Source: Telopea speciosissima
Lineage: Eukaryota > Streptophyta > Magnoliopsida > Proteales > Proteaceae
Direction of reading: 5' to 3'
Assembly: GCF_018873765.1 (NCBI RefSeq)
Contig: NW_025317406.1
Span: 1 to 64,000 of the forward strand
DNA length: 64,000 bases
Shown: piece by piece, positions 1-13,400 of the stretch
Layout of the letters: the number at the start of each line of letters is the position of its first letter
How positions within the stretch are numbered: position 1 is the stretch's first letter
Position numbers and translations under genes: made by a program
The notes under the pieces: generated by a model
What the model was told of the DNA's origin: nothing
What the model saw: the letters and a program-made list of their open reading frames with translations, nothing else
The model's database searches: none

Positions 1-1239
1 TAGAAGTGCATGTGGGGAAGGCTGGAAAGCAATCAACTCAAACACTACATGTGGCGGTAAAGATGCTTCAGCCAGGAAAGAAAGTGTGACTCAATGGTAC
101 GTAGCACTTGAAATCTAGTCGAAATAAAAATCAATAAATAAATCGAACATATCATGTGACCAACTATGTTACTTTTCTTTGATATCTTCCGAAAAGGCAT
201 TGAGTAATGGAGGAGAAAAGCCCTAGCAAGAGGGGAGGGGGAGAAAGAGTGAAATTAAAGAGGCAGTAAGAGAGACATGGATAAGTGAATGAAAGAGAGT
301 GTAGCTAAGGTCAACTTTGAAGTCCCTACATCCATCAACAACCCATGTCAAATTGGTGATAGGATCATATTCTCATGTCAAAAAATGTCAAAGAAATAGC
401 AATGGGATTAAGATCATACTTATCATTCACAGAATAGAGAAATAATAATGGGATTGGGACCATGCTTGTCATTCACAGAACAAAGAGATAATAAAAGGAT
501 TGAGATCATGATTGTCATCCACAGAACAAAGAAAACAGAGAAATTACAAGAAGTCTGGAGTTTCTTACCTGAAAGAGAAGCCGGTCTGTTGTATTTACGA
601 ATAGAGCAGCTTCAATAGATGATTGTGGGAGCACCGATGCGATGACCGGATCGAAGTCAGCAACAAAATAGGTGGGATATATTACAGGCCAGGGATAAAA
701 TTACAAATCACCAATGAATTAATTTTATTGGTCAGCAAAAAATGCACGTGCCTAGTTCATCCCACATCAATTATTTGTCCAAAAAATGCATTGTAAGGGA
801 GTTTACAGACTCCTGATGGTTTGCAGCTAGAGAAGATAGGACTTCAAAGTTCAACTCCATGTAACATAACCACCACACAATGCTGAAACCAGATCTCCCG
901 TCCCCCATCCCAAGGTTGGTTTTTTGGAGGGAGGGAAAAGGAAAAAAAAAAATTGAAGTGAAAATACAGAAATTCTCTAACCAAAATATAATTCTTTTCG
1001 GTAGTTAGTAGCCGATTCTTCTTTGTCTCGAATCCTAAGTAATGAAGGTAAAAGTTTGTCTCCCTGAGTTTTTGAATAAGGAATCTGACTTCAATTCAAA
1101 GGTGTACTCATCACATGGATGGGAATCTACATAAATAATAAGATGAAACATCTAGATTAGCAATGCATGATTCATCCAAAAAAAGATTAGCAACGCATCA
1201 AATATCAGTGGTTCATGACAAAGAAAATAAAGATGACTC
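1..1239. other. Region left of the CRLK exons, no assigned gene
   Basis: AT-rich DNA with several short direct repeats around 360-540 (variants of an ATAATGGGATTGAGATCATG unit). On the minus strand about 670-565 there is an open stretch of about 37 codons that ends at a good donor (CAG/GTAAGA). I do not recognise its protein. If CRLK introns are as long here as those of the neighbouring genes, the missing kinase exons may lie further left. I see no kinase motif (HRDLK, DFG) in this stretch. Confidence 0.4.
691..730 (+). repeat. Short repeat, copy 1 (AGGGATAAAAT...CACCAAT)
   Basis: AGGGATAAAATTACAAATCACCAATGAATTAATTT-like sequence recurs, with an internal indel, at 2810-2850 in the same orientation. 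The two copies bracket the CRLK-like exons. The second copy begins in a 21-bp palindrome. They may be ends of a MITE or another repeat; no class can be assigned. Confidence 0.4.
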
Positions 1240-1244
1240 CTTAC

Positions 1245-2790
1245 TATATAATAGCTAGGTTTTCCAAGCTCCCATTACTCATAAATTCATATAACAACAT
1301 GTGCTGACCCTTAGCCACACAATACCCGACCAAATTCACCAGATTACGATGATGCAGCCTACCTAGCAAAAGTACCTGCAGAAAAGACCAGGCTTAGCTA
1401 GTAGGCGATAATAATAAGAGTTTGGAAAGAGAAGATTATTTACACATAATACTTCCCCCAAATTTCAAAGTCTAATTGCTTCTAGATAACGACTTGGATG
1501 GTAACACTTAATACTTCACCCAAATACTTCCCCCAAATTTCAAAGTCTCATTGCTTCTAGTTAAATATTTGGATGGTAACACATGCAATGTGAACTAATA
1601 TTTCATTTTTAATAAAGGGAAACAGAAGTCCTATCCTTCTTAAAAATAATTTCCAAAACTTAGAAATTACCTCTGTTTGGAACTCTTTCTCCCCTTGTTT
1701 GGAGTCAGCTGCAAGCACTTTAACAGCTGCCACTCCACCTGTTGGCATTGTAGCTTTATAGACTGGACCAAATGAACCCTGTCCCAAAATAGTAGTGAAG
1801 TTCTGTGTGGCTTTTTGAATATCCCTGGCAAGCAAAACCAATAGAAAATCTTGGTCTTTCACTTAATCATATAGACCCACACCAATCTCGTACTATACTA
1901 TGTGAAGATCTACCAGTAATTAGCATGCTTAGACATGTTTTTTCCTAAAATATGATTCTTGATTTGTCTACTCAGCACATCATTGTAATACTGGAAAAAG
2001 AAAATGTAGCTTTCAAAGGAATTTATTGAGATATTTTGAAAAGAAAATGTTCAGAAACCATTTTTTTTTTGCAGGTCTCTGGATTTTGTGCAAAGTTTCT
2101 CTTGCATCTTCATTCACCCCCTGGTTGGGATGGGGGTGTTAAAGGAGAATACGAACAATCATGCAATTGGAATCAACAAAGTCTGATGCTCAATCAGGTT
2201 CTCTCCAAAAGTGAAGCACCTTTACTAAAAAGGTAAAGTAGCCATCAGTACCCTAATATAACTGAAACATGGCCTGGCAGCCAAGGACACTCAAGATTTA
2301 TAATGTCTGCAACCCTTTGCCAATCTATGACAACAAATTGGTGGGTTTTGAGTAAATATTCTAAGTTGCATTTACACAATTATACATTTTATTCAAATAA
2401 TTAATATGTACAGTTAAATAAGAAAAATACTGGCCAAATGATCCCTGTAGCCGTGAAATATAATGAAATGCAAATTAAAAAAGAACAAGCATAAAACATA
2501 AAATCTACCAAGGATGCCAGCAGAAAATTATCAAGTTCCAATATATTAACAGATGAAATTACATAGCACATACTTGTATGCGAATCTCAGAATGCCAGAT
2601 GTTGATGCAAACTGATCTTTCTTGCGACGGTTCCACCTGAACCGCTGGGTGTTTTCTGGAAGGTGATGCGGGACAGGAATAGTTATGGAATTTGAAAGAG
2701 ATGCACTGGAGTCAATACTTGCTCCTATGCCATTCGTACAAATAGGGAGAGTAGTTATATTACGATCATTTGAACAGCGTCGAAGATTAG
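1245..2790 (-). pseudogene. CRLK-type receptor-like kinase, partial (three exons)
   Basis: Three minus-strand exons match calcium/calmodulin-regulated receptor-like kinases (CRLK1/2): about 2790-2574 (juxtamembrane, LRRCSN and WNRRKKDQFAS motifs), 1824-1671 (kinase N-lobe, DIQKATQNF, glycine loop GQGSFGPVY, VAAVKV with the ATP lysine) and 1375-1245 ([25 protein letters not shown]). Splice sites are canonical: GT at 2573, AG before 1824, GT at 1670, AG before 1375, GTAAGG at 1244. Known CRLKs continue with the catalytic loop and DFG lobe, which are not in the window. Reading upstream of LRRC meets an in-frame TAA in a palindrome at 2799-2819, and no membrane-spanning first exon is seen between there and the SYT start. 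This is either a 5'-truncated relic or a gene whose outer exons are displaced. The family call is strong; the pseudogene status is inference. Confidence 0.65.
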
Positions 2791-2798
2791 ACCCTTTT

Positions 2799-2850
2799 TT
2801 TTATCCCTCAGGGATAAAATAGTCCGCCTCTGCAATCACCAATCAATTAA
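2799..2850 (+). repeat. Palindrome and short repeat, copy 2, at the broken CRLK exon
   Basis: TTTTATCCCTcAGGGATAAAA is a perfect 10-bp-arm palindrome. It is followed by sequence resembling 691-730 (CAATCACCAATCAATTAATTT). It sits where the reading frame of the upstream CRLK exon fails, so it may mark an insertion or rearrangement breakpoint. Confidence 0.4.
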
Positions 2851-4431
2851 TTTAAAAAAAAAAAAAAAATAGAGAACAAGAGAGTGAGAAACCAACAAAT
2901 GAATTCATGGAGTTTTCATCTATTAAACAAAACTGGCTAAGAAGGTAACAACTATAAAAAAAATATCACAATGTAAAACTGAGCATAGAGAATCGATAGA
3001 ATTAGTCACAGAGATAAAAGGGTCCGGATACGAACGATTAGCAATGTCGACACAGACTTCAAGCCTCCTGGTTCACATCCTACATCCTTCCCTATCTATC
3101 CAAAAAAAAAATATTCAAGTTTCCATGAGGATTGAGAATGATGAGAGGAAAGAGAGAGGTTCGTTTTGTTTGAGCCGTGAGAGGACTGAAATTGGGAGAT
3201 TGGAGAGGGAGAGGGAAATAGAAGGTCATGAGGATTGAGAATGATGAGAGGAAAGAGAGAGGTTCGTTTTGTTTGAGCCGTGAGAGGACTGAAATTGGGA
3301 GATTGGAGAGGGAGAGGGAAATAGAAGGTCACACGATTAGATAGTTTTGATTAGCTAGTTTTGATTAGAGAGGTTGTTTTTTTTTTTTTTTTTTGGTAAG
3401 AATGGAATTCGACAGATTTAATGTTATAAAAAAGGGTTTTTAGAATTAAGAAAAAATAAAATCATAAAAACTAAGAATACCAATTTTAAAAAAATATATA
3501 ATAATAAAAGACAGGAGAAAGAATGAAAATTCGATAGAATTATAGATAAAAATGAAAAGTAGAATAAGTAACTGAAAGATTTGCCATAACATGCTTTTAT
3601 ATAATAGTATGACATAATATGATATAAGGTGACTAAAATGGACATTTCAACTTTTAAGCTAATGGTGCTTAACGTCAAGGGGAAGATTAATATATTGAAA
3701 GCTCTTCAGGGGTTTGTGCCATTAGGCCAAAATGCAAGGAGTGTGAAATTTTCCCAAAAATTTAACCAAAAGAAAAAAAACAAAACACCCCATCCGGTAC
3801 ATAAGCATAACTGGGGTTTGATTCCGATAAAATCCAATTCAATGCGTTATCGAGTTGGATCCAATTAGGCCAAGTCTGACCCAGCCTGGCTTTTTTCCAC
3901 TCTTCCAGTCTCCCCTCGGCTGAGTTATTTCCAGTCTCCCCGCCCCCAGAATTTATGACAACTTGACAAGATGGTGCTGCGGTGGATGGAAACCGAAACG
4001 CCAAGTATGCAATATTACACAGAGTCACAGACAGATTCTGGGAAAGAAATAATGAGACAAGTGTAGAGAGAGAGAGAGAGAGCACCAGACACGGTTCTGA
4101 TACATTTCTAGTCTTCCATGGGACGTTTTTGTGGGAAGATTGGGCAAAGTAAATGATGCTCTATAATGAGGTGACAAAATAGAGCAAACGCAGCAAGTGG
4201 GTCGGTTTCCTTTTTCTTTCTGACCTCTATTTTCATTAGTTTTCGGGGTTTCTGCTGCTGGAGTAAAGCTGCTCTTGGGTAGAACTTGAGAGTATTGGAG
4301 ATGGGTTTTAGAGAATTTTTTACTGTTTTGGTTTTGTTGGGAGACGTTAGGTGATGCAGATTGTGGGGGAAGGAAAAGGGGGTTTCTGTTTGATTATTCC
4401 TTTATTCTACTCTCTTTGAAGCAGATTGGAG
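2851..4431. promoter_or_regulatory. SYT upstream region and 5' leader
   Basis: 1.6 kb separates the CRLK exons (leftward) from the SYT start (rightward). It holds a 17-bp T run near 3377, the 103-bp tandem repeat, a (GA)n tract at about 4064-4082 and a purine-rich leader. No clear TATA box can be assigned. A promoter here follows from gene order, not from a motif. Confidence 0.35.
3125..3330 (+). repeat. 103-bp tandem duplication, two copies
   Basis: A purine-rich unit (ATGAGGATTGAGAATGATGA...) occupies 3125-3227 and is repeated almost exactly at 3228-3330. It lies in the interval between the CRLK exons and SYT. Open frames across it are by-products of the repetition and resemble no protein I know. 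Confidence 0.85.
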
Positions 4432-7400
4432 ATGGGTTTCGTCAGTACTACATTTGAGTTTTTCGGTTTTGGTGTGGGAATTACCTTTGGACTTGTAATT
4501 GGCTATTTTTTCTTCGTCTACTTCCAACCAAGTGATTTCAAGGTTAGTTCTCTCCTTTCTCTTGAATCTTGACTTCTTTCTTACTTGTATCCTCATTCTG
4601 AATTAGAAATTTGCTCTCTGGATGTATTTGTTGTTGTCCATTGTTCCATAGTTCGTTGGTTTGATATGTTTCATAATATAATGTTAACATAATTTTTTGC
4701 TTGACAATAGATGCATTAAACTTACCATTTAAACTTATTGGTGTGGAGGATAATTTGTAATATCATCAATAACAAAATTCGGGTTAAAGTTTCAAAGAAA
4801 GAAACAGGTGGCAGTATTTTGAAAGCTCGTTGTTTGTTTGTCAATCTTCTGGCCATAACTGGGTGTGGAGAAGCTCTGGCCATTTGAGTTTCTGTGGGTT
4901 CATGGAATGATTTGGGTTGTGAACAATCACTAAATCTTTTCACCAGTTGTCATAAAAAATAAGACTAATGAGAGAACGTAAGACTTATCTGAAACGATTC
5001 AAATGGTCAGTCCAAGTCGTTGGTCTGATGTGTTCCAAGCAAGAACTGTACAATGCTGCAATTGATGCTCTGTCACTGATGTATGTGGGCTGAGTCACGT
5101 CACTAGATGTTGTCCTAAAGACCATATGCGCCTCCTTATAGTGCAACCAGAAGATGTATGAATTGGTCCAAGATAAAACAGCCCTTGGCTTCCGTGAGTA
5201 GTAGTGCACTCTTCTACTGCGCCCTTTTGAGTTCTAAAAAATTGTGCTCAGACTCAATGAAAAAACCTTGAAGATATAATCGGTAAAACAAAGGAAAAAC
5301 GATGTGCGTTGCATATGAGTAAGCACGCAAGAAGAGAGTTGTGAGACAGAAAGAAAGGTTTTGAGAATGTTCTTAGAATCATATTCTAAGTGCAAGGACG
5401 ACCACTATTTATAGAGGTGAAGAAACCCCTTGGAAGCACCTTTCCCAAAAGGTGTGACTTATGGAAAACTAGCTGTCATTGGTGCCGAAAAGTACTGGAA
5501 GGCACCGTTTCAGAATAGCTGGCGCTGGCGACATGTCGAATGGCACCAGATACCCTGCCACCGGCACTAGAGTGAACACCCTTAGCGTCGGACAACGAGT
5601 ATAGTGAACTGGTTGGGATCTTGACAAGAGCCAAAATCCATAGAAAAGAGCCTACGTCAGCACTGCATTAGACGACGTACATCCAACACCTACAAAAGTT
5701 CCACAATGCTGGAAAGAGAGTATACGAGGCCGGAATGGTCCCTGATAGACCTAGACACAATGTATTATGTCTGATGGTTGACAGCCTAAGGTTGGCGTCA
5801 GGAAAGTCTTATCCGACGCCGGCCAAAAGTTATCTGGATTCATATCTAGTCTGGAGAAAAAATATATTATACATATGCCTCACCACGCCACGACATGACA
5901 CAACTGAGCTTGGCCTGGATCGGTGCGTGTGCGTGTGTGTGAGAAGTTCCCCGGACCAACCCCGGACATGTAGGAGGAGAGATACCTCTCTTCAAGGAAC
6001 CCTACCCATATAATTTCCATTTCAATATATTAACTTCAATTCTACTCATCCGCTTCAACTTCCAAGAGAACAAAAACTAAAACCTTGTGGGAGGGAAACT
6101 CCAAAACCAAATTTTGAAAGTGAAAGTAGTTTGAAACTTTATTTTTAAAACACATTTTCCAACACCTATACATACCGATTTCCGACACCAACATACCAGT
6201 GTACTACTGCTACTACAGTTATAGTTGTACAGAGTGGATGAAGAAGAACCAAAGTAGGGCCAGCTTTGATGGCCGCTTTATTCTATGGTGTTTTTTATTG
6301 GACGTGTGGATCTTTTTCTCTTTTCGAGTCTTTGGGAGGAGAGAGAAAGATGGAAGTAAGCCTACAAGTCTTTCAGTTTTCATTCTTGTGGAAGGTTTGA
6401 GTGCTTCACTTTGCTGCCGATAGATTTTGATGAAGTGCATGCATTGCAAGAAGCCGGGGTTTATGCTTTTTATGGTACTTGGTAATTGGTCTGATTGTCT
6501 TCAATGGATGCATAAGTACTTATTCAAAAACAACAAAATTTCCATGTTTTGCCAATTGTGCTTCGAAGTTTATAAATACATTTAACCTGTTGTGGCACCC
6601 GTGTAAAGGGTGATTTCTAGAGCATCCACAAACTGGGTGGAACTAATGATGTTTTTTCAGTCTGCACCAGGGGGAAATTATTAGCCATCCGTTTTACTAT
6701 GTAAACTGTGTTTCTTTAATGATCGTATGATTCTGTTTGGAGAAATGACTGCACTGGACAAGGGAAAGAAGGCAAAAAGGACTTGGGATGAGGTAGTGAG
6801 AAAAGGCATGGGAGGTTTTTGAGTTGATGGTAGTTATGGCCCTAGATAGAGTGAAATGGCCGAATAGGATTCATGCAGCCAATGTAGTTGGTTGGGGTAG
6901 GGCTTTGTTGAGTTGAGAAGGTAGGATATGCCTCTCTTCCTCCAGGCTTTATGCATTGGCAAAAGTACCAAAAAACGAAGTCCCTAATCTTTTGTGACCT
7001 TTTGATCCCAAATTATTTTTGTGTCACAGGTTCCCAACTCCATCAATGTATTTGGACAAAAGGGTCCTCCACATAAGATTCATATTCCTTGTCAACATAT
7101 GTTCCAAGTTGGCTACTTAAGTAAACTCATTTTGTCAAATTTACCTTTTTTTTTGGTTTCTATAATTCCAATTTTACTACGTGGGTAAGCTGGCAAACAT
7201 GTAAGCCTAGTATACAAATTTATGGGATTAGTATCCACTGCTTCTTTTTGTAAAGAATTTTTAGCTAAAATAGCAAGGAATAGTTTTTGCAAAATCTCAA
7301 TTGAACTGCCAATGTGGAAATTGTGATGATACGGAGTCGCAATTTTACATGGAGAACCTCTTGGTTCCAAAGTCTTGAGGGATTGGGGAATCTGTAACAC

Positions 7401-10400
7401 AATATGATTGGAGGACTAGATGGTTCCAAAAGTTCGAAAAGTTTCCCCCTCATAAATTGTGTTGGTTATGATTTTTCTTTTGCAACTCTCTTCTCCAACC
7501 ACCCTTGATGCTATTAAAAATAGAGGAACAACTGCCGTAAGTGCCGTTATGGCATGTTAACGTTCTATCGTTTTGGGGGCTGACCATTGATTTGGGGACT
7601 TGGTGAAATATTTTGGACTGGTTGATGTGAAAGTTCCACTTTCACCTTCAGGGTGGACAACAAAGTAGAGTAAAAGGTCTGCCTCTGATGATTGCTATAA
7701 GTTTGATGATGATAATGATGGAGGCCTGGTTTTTATTATTTTGATAATTGAGTTTCTTTGCACTGTTTATTTTATGACTGCAACATTTGATCTACCTCTT
7801 TGAAGACTTATGGAACTTCTTGCCCCTCTGTGTTCCCCTTCCGCATACGATTTTTCTTGTTTCAGTTAAAGTTCTTTTTTTTTGTAATTTATTTATTTAT
7901 TTTTTTTTAAATGAATAAAGTTTTGCCTATGCTCATTGATTTTGAATCTTGGCTTAATCAGTATCCTGCAATTCGTCCATTGGTAGAGCAAGACTCAGAA
8001 ACCTTGCAGCGATTGCTTTCTGAGATACCTCTCTGGGTGAAAAATCCAGATTATGATCGTGTATGTGATTTTTTTTAGCTACTTCATCACTCAATTGTAC
8101 TAAATGATTTTCATCTTCAAGTGTAGTTTCTGCGTTACTTTTTTACTGTCTTTGTTTTTTGTGAAGGTTGACTGGCTAAATAAGTTCATAGAACATATAT
8201 GGCCTTATTTGGAGAAGGTATGTGCATTTTTAACTGCTTGAACATTTTGTTCTAGGATGGTTTCCTTTCATCTTGATGATTCATTAATTATTTGCGTTCT
8301 TTAATTAGGCAATCTGCAAGACTGTAAAGAATATTGCCAAGCCCATCATTGCTGAGGAAATTCCAAAATACAAAATCAAGTCAGTTGAAATTCAAACACT
8401 TACATTAGGCTCCTTACCACCAACTTTTCAAGGTTAGTTGGATATGTTGGTATTATATGGAATTTATGCGTGGGAGTTACGAGCTAGATAATATCTGTTC
8501 TTTTTTTTTTTTCTTTTATCTTGCTTCATTTTGATTAATAGCTGGGTACAAATATGTGTGTTAATTTCTGTCACTTCTATGTTTATATGCTTCATCAAAT
8601 ATGTATTTTGCTAATTGCTATGGAGATGAACTAGAAAATAGAAACTGTTATTGGTACTTTTAAAGAAATCACAATCAGGGTTTATATATATTATATCGCA
8701 GTGGTCTTGGGGTCAACTAATTGTAGATGTATCATAATAGCAAGAGAATTCTGGATATAAAACACAGTTTATTGGGATAAATAGATATTTCTGAAATTAC
8801 AATTAGGGCTGGAACTTCATTCAAGTGGTCTGTGGACACAACTCAATCAATCGAAATCAGAAAGACTGACTTCTCAGACTTCTAAGGTCAGGGAATTTTG
8901 TAGCGAGGTTTCTGTCAACAGGACAATAGGATGTAACTGTAGTAAATGAAAGGAGATTGAACTCTAAGAGAATGATCAGAATCTTGTTGGAAGGCAACAT
9001 GAAATCTCTTTACTGAAAGCCATATCTGAAGTAAAGAACAAGTTGATATTTGCTGATGAGCGAAAGTAACAGAAAAAGAAAATATAAGAATGAAAAAACG
9101 GACTATGAAAGAATAAAAGGAAAGTGAAGAGTTTCTGTCCCAGAAATAGTCTGTGAGATAAAATTGAGGTAGAATCAAAACAATAGAAGGAACCAACATT
9201 GGAATCCACCACAAGTAATGTTAGAAACCACCTCAAATCATACAATTAATCCGCATGGTTTTTGGAGAAGGATCAATAACTTTATTGCTTTGATTTCTGG
9301 CAAAAAGAGGACCTCATTACATTATTTATAGGCTTACAGCCCCGAGTTTTTAACTACAATAGAAATACTTCTTCTGGGAAACAGAAGAAAACAACTAGAG
9401 ACCAGAAGTCCTAATTAACATTTCGAACTGACTTAGGATTTGTGAACAGCAACAGAAAATAGAAGCTAATTGAAGATTCCTGATTACAGAGGACTAGAAA
9501 AAGAAGAGAATAGAAATGTCTCCTTAGGGAGAACACGGCCAGGGCTGAGAAAGAGGCTCTAGGAAACCCACAGCTATGGCTTCTACTTTCTAGCCTCTTT
9601 TTCTTCATTTCTGTGGCTTTTGCATTACACCCGTTTGATCCAAGGCAGATTAAGGTTTCATAAATAGAAGTCAAAATTGGTTTAACTTGAGAAAACTGGC
9701 AAATTTTCATGAAAGCCAATTAGAACCTGGGTTACATCAAGGATCAGCTTTAAGCCCTTATTTGTTTACGCTTATCATGGATGATTTAACCAGGGACATA
9801 CAAGATTAGGCTCTTTGGTGTATGCTTTTTGGGGATGATATTGTTTTGGTCGATGAGGAGGGATTAACACCAAGTTGGAGCTATGGAGATCAACATTGGA
9901 ATCAAAAGGTCTTTAGATATGCAGAATTAAGATGGAATATATGGTGTGTACCTTTAGCCACACTAAAACAAATAATGAGGTGGTGAATATTGATGAGAGG
10001 GAGATTCCACAAAGTGGTTATTTTAGATATCTGGGTTCAATCGTAAATAAAGAAGGTGATATAGAGGATGATATTGCCCAAAGGATTAAAATAGGATGGA
10101 TGAAATGGAGAGGTGCATCTAGAGTGTTGTGTGATCAGTGTATTCATTTAAAGCTTAAAGGAAAATTCTATGGGACTGTCATACAACCAGCCACGATGTA
10201 TGGTGTGGAATGTTGGGCAGTTAAGAAGTGTAAGAAAAATAAACTTATGGAGTGGAAAGTTGGGCCGTTAAGAAGTGTAAGAAAAATAAACTAAGTGTAG
10301 TGGAGATGAGGATGTTGATATCAAAACTAAGAAGGATAAAGTAAGGAATGATCATATTAGAGATGAATTGGAACTAGCTCCAATTCATGGTAAGCCTCGA

Positions 10401-13400
10401 GAGAGTCATTTGAGGTGGCATGGCCATGTTCAACGGAGGCCTTGGGATGTCCCAGCACAGAGGAGTGATTTGATTCAGATTGAGGAAACCAAAAGAGTCA
10501 GGGGCAGGCCTAAATTAAACATAGGAGAAGTGGTGAGAAAAGACATGCTTAGCTTAGGCCTCGTATCATGTATGACTTCGAATAGAGCTGATTGGACAGC
10601 AAGGATCCATGTGGCCGACCCCATTTAATTGGGATCAGGCTGCTGTTGCTGTTGTCGTTGTTGTATTATTTACTTGATCTTATCTTTGTTTTCTTGATCT
10701 TATCTTTGTTTTGCATTATGTTTGTTTGTGGTTTTTATCTTATATATATATATATATATATATTGGAATTTTCTCTGACATTGATTTCATATTTTGTGAT
10801 GTAATTATTTTCAGGCATGAAGGTCTACGATACTGATGAGAAAGAATTAATTATGGAACCATCCCTAAAGTGGGCAGGCAATCCTAATGTCAGTGTTGCT
10901 GTTAAATCATTTGGATTGAAAGCAACTGTTCAGGTGCCCGCACCCAAACGATTGTTAATGAACAAGATTCAGCTAAAATTTGCCATAAAGTGATGGAATT
11001 GGAAGATACTATGAGTAGTTTAAAACCTCCTCATAAGAGAATTTGTTTTTTTATGCTTGTAATGATTAGTTTTGCCAGTGGATTTTCAGGTGGTGGATTT
11101 ACAAATCTTTGCCTTACCACGTATCACCCTGAAGCCATTGGTTCCAAGCTTTCCTTGTTTTGCCAAAATTTTTGTCTCTCTCATGGAGAAGGTTTGTCAT
11201 TTTATTAAATCAGTTTTTATATCCAGTATTTATTTTTTGTGACCTTGATAGCTGTGAAAGATAGAACGTGATATCTCTTTGAGTCTATTGAGCCTATTCT
11301 TCTCAGTTAATCTTGATTTCTCTTACTGCCCAATATAATTTGTATAAATTGGATTGTTGGATACCTGGTGATGCTGAATTTTATGAATAAAAGGTTCTAT
11401 TCTACTCTTAGGGCTTCAGAACTTGGATTAAGGGATTAAGGGATTGAAGGAATTTGGAAATTGTGGGGGTCTGTATAGGGTTTATAGCTGGATGGGTGGA
11501 AGAATTAATCGGTCTGTAGAAACGATAGGAGTTCAGAAATAGAAAATTAGGCTTTGATGGAATATTTTACTGGAAGTTAGGGTTTTCCAGTTTTTAGGAT
11601 TTTAGGGTACAGGAGTAGACTGTTCGTGGGAGTCCACAGGTGAACGACCAAGTTTTGTCAGAGCACTTGTAACAGCCTAGTTTAGGAATGGCATACAGCT
11701 GAACAATTGATGAAATGAAGGTTGAGTGATGGACTGTCAAATTTTCAGGATTAGTGTCTGTGTTATTTGGTGCTAAATTGGAGATAGAAGTAAATTAAGT
11801 ACAAATAAAATAGAAGAAAAGAAACATACCAGAACTTTTTGTACTTTCTTTCTTTCGTTAGTTCATGAAAATATAAGTTCTTTCAAAGGTTTAGGATAAA
11901 CAGCAGCAAGTAATCAACTATATCTTTTTTAATCTGTAAATAAATAAGAAAAAAAAAACCCATATAGTTAGTGTTGTATGGTACTTATACAATGTAGAAT
12001 TGACTCAAAAACATAATAAAATAACAAATTTAAGACCCGTCACAAATAAATAAATTGTAATTGAAGTACCCCTCCAGACTTGATACAGAAATTCGGAACA
12101 TAAAAAATAAAAAAGGGAATGCTAGAAGCTCTAACTAGCCCAGCTTCCTTCTGGTTTTGGATGCAATTTAACATGGTTTGGCCAATTTAAACCAAAAGTA
12201 TGACCCTACAGTGGATCTGCTAAGAATCTCCTCTTCCAGGGAGGCTAGACTGCTTGAGTTTGACAGAATCACCTTATTTTGGCTTTTCTGCAGAAGCTTT
12301 ATTAGAATCTCTATCAGTTCGACCAACTAAATGAGGGCTCCCAGCCACCTAGTTTGATCATGCTATTTAGTTGTCATTTCTTGCAGCCACATGTTGATTT
12401 TGGACTGAAGTTAGTGGGGGCAGATCTTATGTCAATTCCTGGCTTGTACAGATTTGTCCAGGTATGCTACCTTCAGCTGTATATTATGATCTATCTGTTT
12501 CTATTGGTCTAGTCCTGCATTTTTTTCCATCTATATTATAATCAATGATGCAAAGCTATCTGGTATCTCCTTTCTTTTGAGTTATCTTCTTACCTTGGAT
12601 GCTTTTTGTGAGCTGTACAGAAGAGCAATGTTCCTATTTCAAGTCAAATTTAGTTCCAGTCACTGCCTTTACTTCTCTTGGCTTACCTATGGAGAAGAAA
12701 ACTAGATTTACAGAAGTGTTCCAATCTTTTATTTTTGGCCAAATTTTCAACCTTCAGTAACCTTAAAATCTATGAGCATCTCCACCTTCGGATTTTCGCC
12801 TGTTAGTTATCTTCCTGATCATTTGGCACATCTCACAGGGTGTAGAAGAAAGAATGATTAAATCGATTTTACAGTATAGACGCTTATAACCTACTCTATC
12901 CCCTGTGGTAATGATTCCTCTAGCATTACGACCTTTACCACACCGATGCTGTTCATAGATCAAATTATTTCGTGGATTAGATGTCACTTCTGTCGACGGC
13001 TCCATTGCATGTTTGAAGTTAAAAACTTCCATCTACATAGCTAGTGCTAAACTATTCAATGGCCAAGCTCAAAAGTCACTTTTCCAGATAACTTCCAGTC
13101 TAGGAGTGAAAATGAATAAAACGTCGATGTCTAGAAAATGGTTTGACAGTCTGTTCTAGAGAGGTTACATTGCATAACTATGGATATCAATGACTACCTA
13201 ATTTGTATACTTTTTAGGCTGTTGTCCTTTGAAGAGATCACCAAGGGATCTGAAACCAAACTGAAGAGAAACCTGCAGTGGAGATCGAGAATGTAGAAGA
13301 TGAAGGAGAGGAGAACTGGAACTGAATGAATATCCAGCCTCTCACACACCACTTTATTTATAATAACATAATTACCTGAAAGAGCTAGGAATGTAGACTC

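Noticed and set aside
1..90. Plus-strand frame reading HVAVKMLQPGKKV before a stop, kinase-like at first sight
   Set aside because: Only about 28 codons, no upstream context in the window and no second kinase motif. It is too short to call.
5735..6013. 92-codon frame in SYT intron 1
   Set aside because: No domain, lies inside an intron of a well-defined gene, and ends in low-complexity CV repeats.
8915..9245. Two overlapping minus-strand frames rich in Phe/Ser/Leu
   Set aside because: They are reverse readings of purine-rich intron DNA with hydrophobic low complexity; no family resemblance.
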